This document shows, piece after piece, positions 1 to 8,327 of a stretch of DNA of 64,000 bases; position 1 is the stretch's first letter, and every line of letters begins with the position of its first letter. This DNA comes from Corynebacterium sp. p3-SID1145 (GTDB lineage Bacteria; Actinomycetota; Actinomycetes; Mycobacteriales; Mycobacteriaceae), in assembly GCA_025144245.1 (NCBI GenBank), contig JALXXC010000004.1:149594-213593 (forward strand), given 5' to 3'. Under the pieces are notes generated by a model that had not been told where the DNA came from, did no database searches, and was given only the letters and a program-made list of their open reading frames with translations. The position numbers were made by a program, and so were the translations under genes.

Positions 1-331
1 GCGCGGGTTGTGTGCGGAGGATCTTGCCCGGCCGGTCGAGCTGGTCGGCCGGGGCCGGCTCGTCGTAGAACGGGTCGTAGCCGTGTACCGGGGCACCGCC
101 CGGGGTCGTGGCCGCATGCTCGATGCCTTCACGGATTTCCTGGGCGGTCTGCGCTTGAGCCGCAGGGGTGCCCAGGCCGGCCGTGGTGCCATCCACCGCA
201 GCAGCGCTCAGTCCCGCAGCGGTGATGAATGCGGCGGCGGTGCGGGCAATGGTGCTCTTTCCACCCGATGAGCCCCGGTTCAGGCACAGACGGCGGGAAG
301 AAAGCAAGGTGTGGGAAACGACACGAATCAT
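1..331 (-). CDS. Secretory lipase, N-terminal part (runs off the left edge)
   Basis: Reading leftward from an ATG at 331, the open frame continues to the window edge and gives 110 residues. It starts with a long basic n-region and a hydrophobic stretch ending in an Ala-Gln-Ala type signal peptidase site near residue 61. The mature part contains DPFYDEP followed by PGKILRTQP, which resembles the mature N-terminus of actinobacterial secretory (LIP-family) lipases, where a DPFY...PG..LR motif precedes the alpha/beta-hydrolase core. The catalytic region lies outside the window, so the enzyme call is inferred from the N-terminal motif only. The expected role is secreted triacylglycerol or ester hydrolysis. 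Confidence 0.6.
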   Translation of the reverse strand, partial: MIRVVSHTLLSSRRLCLNRGSSGGKSTIARTAAAFITAAGLSAAAVDGTTAGLGTPAAQAQTAQEIREGIEHAATTPGGAPVHGYDPFYDEPAPADQLDRPGKILRTQPA

Positions 332-435
332 GCGTCGAATATTAAGCCAGTTTTGGGGATGTCGCGTGGTTTCTGTCGAAAAACGAGGGCGGTAGCGGGC
401 GCGGGGGTTGGGTGGCCGTCGTAAGATGTGGCGCT

Positions 436-606
436 ATGGGTTTGCTCTACAGGGATAAGAAGAAGGTCGGCAAGAACTCGTGGATCAACATGTCCAAATC
501 GGGTGCGTCGATGTCCACGAAGATGGGGCCAGTGACATTCAACTCGCGCGGCGGCGTGTGGGTGAAGCTGCCCGGTGGCATGACCTATCGCGGGCGCTGG
601 AAGTAG
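436..606 (+). CDS. DUF4236-type small protein
   Basis: This 56-residue basic protein begins MGLLYRDKKKVGKN and contains SKSGASMSTKMGP, the Leu-Ser-Lys-Ser-Gly-type turn seen in DUF4236 proteins, whose function is unknown. I chose the ATG at 436 rather than an in-frame one 24 bases upstream because a -10-like TAAGAT (422-427) ends 8 nt before it, which fits a leaderless transcript. There is no signal peptide or membrane segment. It stands alone between the divergent lipase and the convergent mutY. Confidence 0.55.
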   Translation: MGLLYRDKKKVGKNSWINMSKSGASMSTKMGPVTFNSRGGVWVKLPGGMTYRGRWK

Positions 607-668
607 CACGGAACAAGCGGGGAACAAGCACGGCACAAGCGGTTCTGGGCGGCCGTGCCGGGGTGCAG

Positions 669-1574
669 CTAGGGAAGGCGGAACTGCCCGTCGCTGTCTT
701 GCACGGCTAGCCCGTCGTCGAGAAGCGAGTACAGCGCCCGGGATCGCTGGCCGTCGTCGGGCCAAACGATGTCGATTGCTGCTTGCGGCACGGGGCCGCT
801 GGCTTCGCGCAGCACTTTCATGATTTTGCCGCGCACCTGCCGGTCGGTGCCGGCGAATTTCTGGACCTTGCGGCGGGCGAGCTCTTCCTCGGTGGGCGCA
901 GGTGAGCCGGCGGCGACCCAGGCGCAGGAGTCGAGCAGGGGGCAGGTCCCGCAGGCCGGGTTGGCGGCGGTGCACACCGTGGCGCCGAGTTCCATGAGGC
1001 CCGCTGAGAACACGGCGGCGCTGGAATCTGCAGGGTGGGCATGGCCAGCGGCATCGGCTGAGTCGGCGGCGGTGGGCAGCAGCGCCGCAACCCATTCCAG
1101 CTCAGCCTTCTGTGGGCGCGCGAGCGGCCGTCCGGCGACGGCACGCGCGTAGACGCGGCGCACGTTGGTGTCCACGACGGGCACAGCCTGCCCGTAGGCG
1201 AAGGCGGCGACGGCGCGGGCCGTGTAGTCGCCGATGCCGGGCAGGGCGAGCAACGAGTCGACGGAGGAGGGGACGCGGCCGTGGTGGTCGTCGACAAGCG
1301 ATTGAGCGCATTCTTTGAGGCGGAGCGCGCGGCGCGGGTAGCCGAGGGTACCCCACGCGCGCAGGACATCGTCTGTGGGCGCGGCGGCGAGGTCGGCGGG
1401 CGTGGGCCAGCGGGCGATCCATTCTTCCCAGATGGGGGCGACGCGGGCGACGGGGGTTTGGTGGCTCATCACTTCGGACAGCAGCACGCCCCAGGGGGTG
1501 GTGCCGGGGCGCCGCCAGGGGAGGTCGCGGGCGTTGTCGCGGTACCAGTCGATGATGTTCGCGGGATCAATCAC
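669..1574 (-). CDS. mutY: A/G-specific adenine glycosylase MutY
   Basis: MutY removes adenine mispaired with 8-oxoguanine in base excision repair. The 301-residue protein has the catalytic Glu in SEVMSHQT (residue 34), the helix-hairpin-helix LPGIGDYTA (from 111), the catalytic Asp of VVDTNVRRV (135), and a 4Fe-4S ligand set C-x6-C-x2-C-x5-C at about 201-217. The C-terminal part is short compared with the E. coli enzyme, as is usual in actinobacteria. The frame stays open further upstream, but the GTG at 1574 is preferred because the divergent carbonic anhydrase gene starts at 1597 and the homologous fold begins with IIDWYRDN. Confidence 0.93.
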   Translation of the reverse strand: MIDPANIIDWYRDNARDLPWRRPGTTPWGVLLSEVMSHQTPVARVAPIWEEWIARWPTPADLAAAPTDDVLRAWGTLGYPRRALRLKECAQSLVDDHHGRVPSSVDSLLALPGIGDYTARAVAAFAYGQAVPVVDTNVRRVYARAVAGRPLARPQKAELEWVAALLPTAADSADAAGHAHPADSSAAVFSAGLMELGATVCTAANPACGTCPLLDSCAWVAAGSPAPTEEELARRKVQKFAGTDRQVRGKIMKVLREASGPVPQAAIDIVWPDDGQRSRALYSLLDDGLAVQDSDGQFRLP

Positions 1575-1596
1575 AATACGTGCAAGAATAGTGGCT
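1575..1596. promoter_or_regulatory. Short divergent promoter gap mutY / carbonic anhydrase
   Basis: Only 22 bp separate the two divergent start codons. AAGAAT lies 7 nt before the carbonic anhydrase ATG, and TATTCT on the other strand lies 10 nt before the mutY GTG; the two hexamers overlap. This is the weakest member of a recurrent arrangement in this window, since neither hexamer-spacing pair is ideal. Confidence 0.35.
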
Positions 1597-2211
1597 ATGC
1601 CTTTCAGGAAGATTCCGCGGGATGCGTGGGCGCATCTTGAAGCGGGTAACGCGAGGTTCGCCAGCGAGCGCCCGGAGCACCCGAACACCAATGCTTATCG
1701 ACGCGCCGAGCTCCGCTCCGGCCAAGCCCCCTTCGCCGCAGTGCTGGCGTGCTCGGATTCGCGGGTGCCGGTGGAGATGCTTTTCGACGTCGGCCTCGGC
1801 GACCTCTTCGTCATCCGCACCGCCGGCGGCTGCGTCGACGCGGCAGTGACCGGCTCCCTGGAATACGCGGTGAAGTCGTTGGGTGTGTCCCTGATCGTGG
1901 TGCTGAGCCACGAGAGCTGCGGCGCGATCGGTGCGGCTGCATCGTCGTTCGAGGAAGGGGATTTGCCGGCTGATCTGACGCGCGTGTTCGTGGAGAAGAT
2001 CGCGCCGAGTGTCCTGGCTGCCCAGCGCGCCGGGCGCGACGACCGTGCCGGCATCGAGGAAGTCCACGCGGAGGTCACCGCGGAGCACATCATGGCCCGC
2101 ATTCCGGCTTTGCAGTCGAAGGTGGATGAAGGCAGCGTCGGTGTCGTCGCCGCAAGATACAGGCTTGAAGATGGCCGCGTCACAAGCGTTCAGGAGCATT
2201 TCGCGGGTTAG
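1597..2211 (+). CDS. Beta-class carbonic anhydrase
   Basis: This enzyme interconverts CO2 and bicarbonate and supplies bicarbonate to carboxylases. The 204-residue protein has the beta-class zinc ligands and catalytic dyad: ACSDSRVP gives Cys52, Asp54 and Arg56, and SHESCGAI gives His105 and Cys108. Length fits the family. There is no signal peptide, so it should be cytoplasmic. The ATG at 1597 directly precedes FRKIPRDAW, a normal start for actinobacterial homologues, and lies 22 bp from the divergent mutY start. No Shine-Dalgarno sequence is visible. Confidence 0.93.
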   Translation: MPFRKIPRDAWAHLEAGNARFASERPEHPNTNAYRRAELRSGQAPFAAVLACSDSRVPVEMLFDVGLGDLFVIRTAGGCVDAAVTGSLEYAVKSLGVSLIVVLSHESCGAIGAAASSFEEGDLPADLTRVFVEKIAPSVLAAQRAGRDDRAGIEEVHAEVTAEHIMARIPALQSKVDEGSVGVVAARYRLEDGRVTSVQEHFAG

Positions 2212-2220
2212 GATCACGGT

Positions 2221-3090
2221 GTGACACACCAACCGCCCCGCCGACCTGACCGCCCAAACCGTCCGAGCCGCTTGAGCCGTCCGAGCCGTTCCGAAGAGGA
2301 CCGCCTCGAGCACGGAGATGCCCGGCCGCTGCCGCAGGAGATCTACATGCGGCGCCGCGTGGCCGCCGCCGCGGTGATTCTCGCCGTTGTGGCCCTGGTG
2401 GTGTGGGCACTGACTGCTGTGGCCCGTTCGGGCGGCGGCGACGAGGCTTCCGAGACTCCTCCGCCTCCGCCGTCGACTTTGGTGACCACGCCGACTGAGC
2501 CGAACCCGGGGGAGTCAGGTGAGTCGGGTGAGTCTGGCACGGACACCACCACGAGCGGGACTGATTCGACGGGCACCGAAGCGAAGTCGAGCGACGCAGC
2601 AGCGACCGAGGAGAAGCCCGGCTCGTCCGAGGGGGCCGAACCCACTGGCGAGAAGGATGCCGCGGCTCTGGCCGCGAAGAAGACGTGCGAGCTGCAGGAC
2701 CTGCAGCTGACCACCGAGTTGAACAAGACGGCGTTCGCGCCCGGTGAGCCGGCGGACGAGCGCAAGTTCAGCGTCCTCATCCACAACCCCACCGGCGGGG
2801 ACTGCGTCATCAACACCGACGATAATCAGCTGCGCTTCGCCGCCTTCTCCATTGCGCGCGAGGGCTACCAGCAGATCTGGAGCGACACCGACTGCAACAA
2901 GCCCATGATCACCGGCAAGGAGACGTTCCCGGCCGGCGAGACCCGCAAGTTCACGGCGGCGTGGTCTGGCCTGGACTCCGCACCCGATCGTTGCGATGCC
3001 CGCCAGCCCGCCGCCCCCGGCGCCTACGCCGCCGTCGGCTTCCTGGGCGAGAACAGCTCCGATCCGGTGACCTTCAATATCACCGGCTAG
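2221..3090 (+). CDS. Single-pass membrane-anchored exported protein, function unknown
   Basis: This 289-residue protein starts at a GTG 9 bp after the carbonic anhydrase gene. It has an Arg/Pro-rich cytoplasmic N-terminus, one hydrophobic segment at about residues 44-66, a Pro then Gly/Ser/Glu/Thr-rich low-complexity linker to about residue 145, and a compact C-terminal domain. Cysteines in KKTCELQD, GGDCVINT, TDCNKP and DRCDA could form two disulfides. The C-terminal domain reads like a small beta-sandwich (HNPTGGDCVI, PAGETRKFTAAW). I do not recognise a named family; similar proteins occur beside disA and mutY in other corynebacteria. Confidence 0.7.
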   Translation: MTHQPPRRPDRPNRPSRLSRPSRSEEDRLEHGDARPLPQEIYMRRRVAAAAVILAVVALVVWALTAVARSGGGDEASETPPPPPSTLVTTPTEPNPGESGESGESGTDTTTSGTDSTGTEAKSSDAAATEEKPGSSEGAEPTGEKDAAALAAKKTCELQDLQLTTELNKTAFAPGEPADERKFSVLIHNPTGGDCVINTDDNQLRFAAFSIAREGYQQIWSDTDCNKPMITGKETFPAGETRKFTAAWSGLDSAPDRCDARQPAAPGAYAAVGFLGENSSDPVTFNITG

Positions 3091-3130
3091 CTGAAGCTGC
3101 GCCGCCCACCCCCGCAGGCTCGGACCGCAC

Positions 3131-4171
3131 CTAGACGATCCGGCGCAGCCCTTCCACAATGTGGCGCGCCCACAGCGGCGACACGTGCTCGGCCTCGGCG
3201 ATCTGCTCGGCGTCGGCGACCCGAATCGCGTCAAGGTCGCCGAACTGGGCGACGATGCGGTCGATGAGGGATTTCTGCACCCGCGGAATGCGGGACAGCG
3301 CCCGGTACCCGCGCGGGGTGACCGCCTCCATGAGGCTCTCCTCGGTCGCGGGCAGACCCAGAATGCTGGCTAGCGCGGAGGTGCTCAACAGCTCGGAGTC
3401 GGGGAGGAGGTCGAGGGAGTCGATGGTGTCGTCGATAAGCGAATTGCTCGGCGTGCCCTCCGCGACGAGGTAGTCGCACACCAGCATGGCGATGTCGTGG
3501 TAGATGTTGCCGCGCAGCTCGATGAGCTGGAGACGCAGCTGCCGCGCGTCGGAGCCGAGCTCGAGGATCTGGTCGTCAACGTCGCGGGCGGCGCGCTGCA
3601 GGAGCAGCTGGCGCTGAAGGAGGTGCAGGACGTCCTCGACCGTGGCGTAGCGGTTCATCTCCGCGACGCTGAGGCGCTGGTTCGCCTTATCGACGCGCAA
3701 ACGGTACTGCTCCACCGTCGCGATCGCCTGGCGGGCGCGCGTCATCATCACGCCGGGCTCCTCGATCGCGTGGCGTTTGCCGTCGGCGTAGACCGTGAGG
3801 ATGCCCATCGACGCCGACACCGACACAACCGGCACTCCCGTGTGCAGGGCCGTGCGCTCGGCGGCGCGGTGGCGGGTGCCCGTCTCGGAGGTCGGGAACG
3901 TCGGCGACGGCACGAGCTGGACGTTGGCGCGGGTGATGCGGGTGGCGTCGCCAGAAAGAATGACGGCACCGTCCATCTTCGCCAGCTCGCGCAGCAGCGT
4001 CGGGGTGAACGGCACGTCGAATTCGATGCCGCCGTCGCAGATTTCGGCGACCTCGGGGCCGTTGCCGATCACGATGAGTGCGCCTGTGCGGCCGCGTTTG
4101 ATGCGCTCGAGCCCGTCACGCAGCTCAGTGCCGGGCGCGAGACGCTGGAGCGTGTCACGCATGAAGGTCAT
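3131..4171 (-). CDS. disA: Diadenylate cyclase / DNA integrity scanning protein DisA
   Basis: DisA makes cyclic di-AMP from two ATP and binds branched DNA. The 346-residue protein has an N-terminal DAC domain with the DGA motif (67-69) and the RHR motif in GTRHRAAER (100-102), a helical middle region, and a C-terminal HhH DNA-binding domain (RGYRALSRIP). It lies directly downstream of radA with a 12 bp gap, the usual arrangement. A TAGACT hexamer (4181-4186, opposite strand) overlaps the radA stop codon 9 nt before the ATG, so disA may also have its own promoter. Confidence 0.96.
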   Translation of the reverse strand: MTFMRDTLQRLAPGTELRDGLERIKRGRTGALIVIGNGPEVAEICDGGIEFDVPFTPTLLRELAKMDGAVILSGDATRITRANVQLVPSPTFPTSETGTRHRAAERTALHTGVPVVSVSASMGILTVYADGKRHAIEEPGVMMTRARQAIATVEQYRLRVDKANQRLSVAEMNRYATVEDVLHLLQRQLLLQRAARDVDDQILELGSDARQLRLQLIELRGNIYHDIAMLVCDYLVAEGTPSNSLIDDTIDSLDLLPDSELLSTSALASILGLPATEESLMEAVTPRGYRALSRIPRVQKSLIDRIVAQFGDLDAIRVADAEQIAEAEHVSPLWARHIVEGLRRIV

Positions 4172-4183
4172 AAGAAACGCAGT

Positions 4184-5629
4184 CTACTTTCGCTTGTCGA
4201 CGCACGCGATCGCCTCCCCCAGCGTCCCCACCTCCTCGACCCGCATGGCTGGGACGTTGGGGGAGCTGTTGGCTCGGCCCGCGGGGACGATCGCGTGTTC
4301 GTAGCCCAGGCGGGCCGCTTCAGTGAGACGGCGCTCCAGGTTGGGGACCCGGCGCAACTCGCCAGCGAGGCCGACTTCGCCGATGACGACGGTTTTGGAC
4401 GGCAGCGGCTGGTTGTGCAGGCTCGACCAGGTCGCAAGGGCCACTGCGAGATCCGTGGCGGTTTCTGTGATGCGCATGCCGCCGACTGTGGCGACGTAGG
4501 CGTCCTTGTCGTTCGTGCGCTCCCCGCAGCGCGCCTGGAGGACCGCGAGGACCATAGGCACCCGGTTAAAGTCGAGGCCCGTCACGACGCGGCGCGGCGA
4601 CTTGTTCACCGGGTCGACCGTGAGCGCCTGGACCTCCGCGAGAATGGGGCGCACACCGTCCATCGCGACAGTGACAGCCGAGCCGTCCGGCGTCTGCCCG
4701 CGGTGGGAGAGGAACAAGCCGGAGGGGTCGGGGACCTCCCGGATTCCGTCGGCCGTCTGCTCGAAGCAACCGACCTCGTCGGTGGCACCGAAGCGGTTCT
4801 TCATGCCGCGAAGCATGCGCAGGCTCGTTTGCCGGTCGCCTTCGAAGGTGAGGACGACATCGACCAGGTGCTCCAGCACCCGCGGGCCCGCGACGTTGCC
4901 GTCCTTGGTCACGTGCCCGACGAGGAGGATCGGAAGGTTGGTCGTCTTCGCCAGGGTGGTCAGCGCCGCAGTCACCGCGCGCGATTGCGCGACGCCGCCA
5001 GCCACGCCCTCGACGCCGGGTGCCTGCATCGTCTGCACCGAGTCGACGATCAGCAAGCTCGGCTTCACCGCGTCGACGTGGCCGAAGACCACATCCAAAT
5101 TGGATTCCGAGGCGAGGAAGAGCCTGTCGTTGAGCCCGCCCGTGCGCTCCGCGCGGCCGCGGACTTGGGCAGCGGATTCCTCCGCGGTGACGTAGAGGGC
5201 GGTGCGGCCGGAACCGGACTCGGACTTGGAATCGGAGCCGGACTCTGGTCCGGAGACGGAGTCGGCGGAGGCCCAGCGGCTGGCGACCTCGAGAAGCAGC
5301 GTGGACTTGCCCACGCCAGGTTCGCCGGAGAGGAGAACCACTGACCCGGGAACAACGCCTCCGCCGAGGACGCGGTCGAGCTCGGAAATGCCGGAAGGGC
5401 GTCGATAAGCGGCGCTCGCGGCGATCTTCGTGATTGGCTGCGCGGCGCTCGTGGGCGTCAACCCGCGGGGAGCTGGGCCCGCGGGGCCTACGGAGGAGGC
5501 GGCGGCAGAACGCGGCGCGCTAGCCTGCTCCTGGAGAGTGCCCCACGCGCCGCATTCGGGGCAGCGGCCGAGCCATTTCGGCGACGAGTAGCCGCACTCG
5601 GAACACGTGTGGACGGTGCGCTTCTTCAT
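4184..5629 (-). CDS. radA: DNA repair protein RadA (Sms)
   Basis: RadA is a RecA-like ATPase that helps branch migration in recombinational repair. The 481-residue protein has an N-terminal C4 zinc finger (Cys9, 12, 23, 26), a Walker A GEPGVGKST (102-110), the family-specific KNRFGATDE motif near residue 280, and a C-terminal Lon-like domain ending in EEVGTLGEAI. A Ser/Glu/Gly-rich insertion around residue 125 looks specific to this strain or group. It forms a unit with disA, with a lipoprotein gene upstream on the same strand. Confidence 0.96.
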   Translation of the reverse strand: MKKRTVHTCSECGYSSPKWLGRCPECGAWGTLQEQASAPRSAAASSVGPAGPAPRGLTPTSAAQPITKIAASAAYRRPSGISELDRVLGGGVVPGSVVLLSGEPGVGKSTLLLEVASRWASADSVSGPESGSDSKSESGSGRTALYVTAEESAAQVRGRAERTGGLNDRLFLASESNLDVVFGHVDAVKPSLLIVDSVQTMQAPGVEGVAGGVAQSRAVTAALTTLAKTTNLPILLVGHVTKDGNVAGPRVLEHLVDVVLTFEGDRQTSLRMLRGMKNRFGATDEVGCFEQTADGIREVPDPSGLFLSHRGQTPDGSAVTVAMDGVRPILAEVQALTVDPVNKSPRRVVTGLDFNRVPMVLAVLQARCGERTNDKDAYVATVGGMRITETATDLAVALATWSSLHNQPLPSKTVVIGEVGLAGELRRVPNLERRLTEAARLGYEHAIVPAGRANSSPNVPAMRVEEVGTLGEAIACVDKRK

Positions 5630-5647
5630 CGCGGGCCGGCCGGGAGC

Positions 5648-6223
5648 TTAGTGGGAGGTGTGCCCTTCGTGGGCCTGCTCGGCCTCGGGCTGACGGTGGG
5701 TCTTGCCGGACTCGACGGTCGGAGCGGAGATGGTGGCGAGTGCCTCGACCTTGCCCGAATCGAACGTGAAGGTGACGGGCAGGTTGCCGCCGTACGCGTA
5801 CTCGCGGTTGTTCAGCTCGGTCTTGACGTACTGGATCTTGTCCAGGTCCGTCTGGGGCAGGTTGTCCAGGCCGTCCGCGGAGTCGCCGACGATGGACGTG
5901 TTGTACGGCATCGGGGCGACGGAGCCGAGCTGCACGTTCTGGCCGTCGACCTCGACGGACTGCAGCTGGTGGTCGCGCATATCGTAGTCCTGGTTCGTGG
6001 CGGTGAACTTTAGGGCTGCCTCGCCGTTCTCGTCGAGGAGGACGGTGACGTCGCGGACGGCCACGGAACCGTCTTCAGTCTGGGCGCTGGCGCCGTTGAC
6101 AGCCGCGACCTGGGAAGAGGTCTGGGTGATCTGGCCTGCCGAGCATGCGGCGAGCAGCAAAGCGGATGCGGCGGCGACCGAAACAGCGCCACCGCGGCGT
6201 GCGACCGACTTCAGGGACTTCAC
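5648..6223 (-). CDS. Exported lipoprotein (LpqE-like)
   Basis: This 191-residue protein has a basic n-region, a hydrophobic stretch and the lipobox LLAAC, so it should be lipid-anchored outside the membrane. The mature part is beta-rich ([29 protein letters not shown]), like the LpqE-type copper-chaperone-like lipoproteins of actinobacteria. The C-terminus is His-containing (HRQPE, HEGHTSH), which could suit metal binding. I placed the start at the GTG at 6223 because GGAGGA (6231-6236) lies 7 nt upstream; a start 39 bases earlier lacks such a site. It is upstream of radA and divergent from carD. Confidence 0.75.
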   Translation of the reverse strand: MKSLKSVARRGGAVSVAAASALLLAACSAGQITQTSSQVAAVNGASAQTEDGSVAVRDVTVLLDENGEAALKFTATNQDYDMRDHQLQSVEVDGQNVQLGSVAPMPYNTSIVGDSADGLDNLPQTDLDKIQYVKTELNNREYAYGGNLPVTFTFDSGKVEALATISAPTVESGKTHRQPEAEQAHEGHTSH

Positions 6224-6390
6224 GTCGATGTCCTCCATAGAGATTTCTTTAAGGCGTATCACCGAATCACCTTAGCCTTTCGGCAGCCCCAATACACAGT
6301 TTGTGTGCCGACCGGAGACATACCGCACGCCCAAACAGGGGTCATCCGGGGGTATCCGGGCAGGCCCGGCAGGGGCAACGGGGCAGGTGC

Positions 6391-6396
6391 TAGGAT
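6391..6396 (+). promoter_or_regulatory. Probable -10 element of carD (TAGGAT)
   Basis: TAGGAT lies 38 bp upstream of the carD ATG, followed by a ribosome-binding site within GAGGAGA (6423-6429). This gives carD a short conventional leader, in contrast to the many leaderless genes nearby. Confidence 0.5.
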
Positions 6397-6433
6397 CGTC
6401 ATGTTGATTCGAACCCCCGAAAGAGGAGATTTC

Positions 6434-7027
6434 ATGGATTTCACAGTCGGAGAAGTGGTCGTCTACCCGCACCACGGTGCGGCCCGTATCGCCGACATTG
6501 AAAAGCGTGAGATGGGCGGGGAGGAGCTCGACTTCCTGGTCCTGAATATCCTGCAGTCCGATCTTTCGGTGCGCGTGCCCGTGAAGAACGCCGAGTTGGT
6601 CGGCGTCCGCGATGTCGTGGGGGAGGAGGGCCTGCGCAAGGTCTTCTCGGTCCTGCGCGAAACGGACGTCGAGGAGGCCGGCAACTGGTCCCGCCGCTAC
6701 AAGGCCAACCAGGAGCGTTTGGCGTCCGGCGACATCAACAAGGTCGCTGAGGTTGTGCGCGATCTGTGGCGCCGCGACCAGGGCCGCGGGCTGTCTGCGG
6801 GTGAGAAGCGCATGCTGGGCAAGGCCCGCCAGATCCTCGTCGGCGAGCTCGCGCTCGCGGAGCCGGTGGACGAGAAGAAGGCCGACGGCATGGAGAAGGA
6901 GATCCAGGCGGTGATCGCGCGGCATGTGGAGCAGGGGCTCGTCGAAAAGCCGCGCGAAGATTTCGATCCTGAGGACGATGTCGATCTCGACGACCTCAGC
7001 TTCGACGACGATGACAGCGAGGACTAG
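6434..7027 (+). CDS. carD: CarD-family transcription regulator
   Basis: CarD binds the RNA polymerase beta subunit and stabilises open complexes, notably at rRNA promoters. The 197-residue protein begins [17 protein letters not shown], the RNAP-interacting Tudor-like domain, followed by the helical DNA-interacting domain with [14 protein letters not shown] and [10 protein letters not shown]. The last 25 residues form an acidic Asp/Glu tail. The start is fixed by the RBS at 6423-6429. The 3' end overlaps ispD by 17 bp, so the two are probably cotranscribed, as in other corynebacteria. Confidence 0.96.
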   Translation: MDFTVGEVVVYPHHGAARIADIEKREMGGEELDFLVLNILQSDLSVRVPVKNAELVGVRDVVGEEGLRKVFSVLRETDVEEAGNWSRRYKANQERLASGDINKVAEVVRDLWRRDQGRGLSAGEKRMLGKARQILVGELALAEPVDEKKADGMEKEIQAVIARHVEQGLVEKPREDFDPEDDVDLDDLSFDDDDSED

Positions 7028-7769
7028 CTCCCCCGTCGTCGCGCTTGTTGCCGCCGCCGGGCGTGGGACGCGGCTCGGCGCCGAGATTCCGAAGGCGTAC
7101 GTGCAGCTGCGCGGCCGGTCACTGTTGGAGCGGTCGGTCACGGCGATGGAGACGTCCGAGATCGTCGACAGGATCGGCGTGATCGTCAGCCCTGACATGG
7201 AGCCTCTTGCGCGGCGGTTGCTGCGCGGCCACGACATCCAGTTCATTCACGGTGCGGGCGAGCGCGCGGAGTCCGTGTGGGAGGGCCTGAAGGCACTTTC
7301 GCTTAACGACGCCACCGTCCTCATCCACGACGCCGCCCGCGCCCTCACCCCTCCAGGCATGATCGCCCGCGTGGCGCGCGCCGTGCTCGACGGGGCCTCG
7401 GCTGTCGTGCCTGTTGTGCCTGTCGCTGACACGATCAAGCGCGTCACCGCGGACGGCGCGGCTGTCGTGGACACCCCCGATCGCGCCACTTTGCGTGCCG
7501 TGCAGACACCTCAGGGCTTCGACTTGGCGACCCTGCGCGCCGCGAACGAGAAATACTTTGCGCAGGGTGGTGCCGCCGCTTCCGGCTTCACCGCCACCGA
7601 TGACGCCAGCTTGATGGAATGGTTCGGTGCCCCTGTGACGGCGGTGCAGGGCGACCCGATGGCGTTCAAGATCACCACCCCGATCGACCTGGTGCTCGCG
7701 GAAAGGATCACCGACGAGGCGGAACCGACTGTCTTCGATGTCCCGGCTTCGATGCCCCCGGGCAGCTAG
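7011..7769 (+). CDS. ispD: 2-C-methyl-D-erythritol 4-phosphate cytidylyltransferase IspD
   Basis: IspD makes CDP-methylerythritol from MEP and CTP in the MEP isoprenoid pathway. The 252-residue protein has the nucleotidyltransferase signature [11 protein letters not shown] near residue 12, a downstream PKAY, the conserved IHDAARAL, and a PQGF segment. The ATG at 7011 is inside the end of carD; the family core begins eight residues later. ispF follows 10 bp downstream, giving two consecutive enzymes of the pathway's middle section (IspE is not in this window). Confidence 0.95.
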   Translation: MTARTSSPVVALVAAAGRGTRLGAEIPKAYVQLRGRSLLERSVTAMETSEIVDRIGVIVSPDMEPLARRLLRGHDIQFIHGAGERAESVWEGLKALSLNDATVLIHDAARALTPPGMIARVARAVLDGASAVVPVVPVADTIKRVTADGAAVVDTPDRATLRAVQTPQGFDLATLRAANEKYFAQGGAAASGFTATDDASLMEWFGAPVTAVQGDPMAFKITTPIDLVLAERITDEAEPTVFDVPASMPPGS

Positions 7770-7779
7770 TCTCGGGGGC

Positions 7780-8262
7780 ATGACTGATTTGCGCGTCGGA
7801 ACTGCGTTTGATGCCCACCAGATTCAGGAGGGCAAGCCGTGCTGGCTCGCGGGCCTTCTGTTCGAGGACGTTCCCGGGTGCGAAGGGCACTCGGACGGGG
7901 ATGTGGTCTCCCACGCGATCGTGGACGCGGTGCTCTCGGCGGCGGGTCTGGGGGATCTGGGGAGCTTCGTCGGCGTCGGCCGCCCAGAGTACGCGGGTGT
8001 GACGGGGGCGCAACTGCTCACCGAGTTGCAGGAGCAACTCGACGCGGAGGGATTCCGCGTGGTGAATGTTTCGGCGCAGTTGATCGCCCAGACCCCGAAG
8101 CTGGGGTCGGTTCGCGGGGAGGCGCAGCGGGTTCTGTCGGAGGCGCTCGGAGCGCCGGTGTCGGTGAGCGCGACGACAACGGACCACATGGGCTTCACCG
8201 GCTCCGGTGAGGGACGGGCGGCGACGGCCGCCGCGCTCGTGGAACGAAAGTGCCAACCCTAA
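7780..8262 (+). CDS. ispF: 2-C-methyl-D-erythritol 2,4-cyclodiphosphate synthase IspF
   Basis: IspF cyclises CDP-ME 2-phosphate to ME-cPP. The 160-residue protein has the metal-binding Asp11 and His13 in GTAFDAHQ, the conserved EGHSDGDV near residue 36, and the C-terminal [14 protein letters not shown] with the family-typical TT/E-type nucleotide contacts. GTAFDAH replaces the more common G-x-G-x-D-x-H. TAGTCT (7767-7772), overlapping the ispD stop, ends 7 nt before the ATG, so ispF may have an internal leaderless promoter as well as read-through. Confidence 0.94.
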   Translation: MTDLRVGTAFDAHQIQEGKPCWLAGLLFEDVPGCEGHSDGDVVSHAIVDAVLSAAGLGDLGSFVGVGRPEYAGVTGAQLLTELQEQLDAEGFRVVNVSAQLIAQTPKLGSVRGEAQRVLSEALGAPVSVSATTTDHMGFTGSGEGRAATAAALVERKCQP

Positions 8263-8327
8263 GAACTTAAGTCCCTTACCTGCATTTTCAGGTTCCATTC
8301 AGCGCATGGCACGGTTACGTTGAGGTC

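Noticed and set aside
436-606. Longer start at 412 for the DUF4236 protein
   Set aside because: The extra residues are not family-like, and TAAGAT overlaps that region just upstream of the ATG at 436.
3497-5344. Long 615-codon frame on the plus strand
   Set aside because: It lies opposite disA and radA, is Arg/Gly/Ala-rich and has no family signature. High GC creates such shadows.
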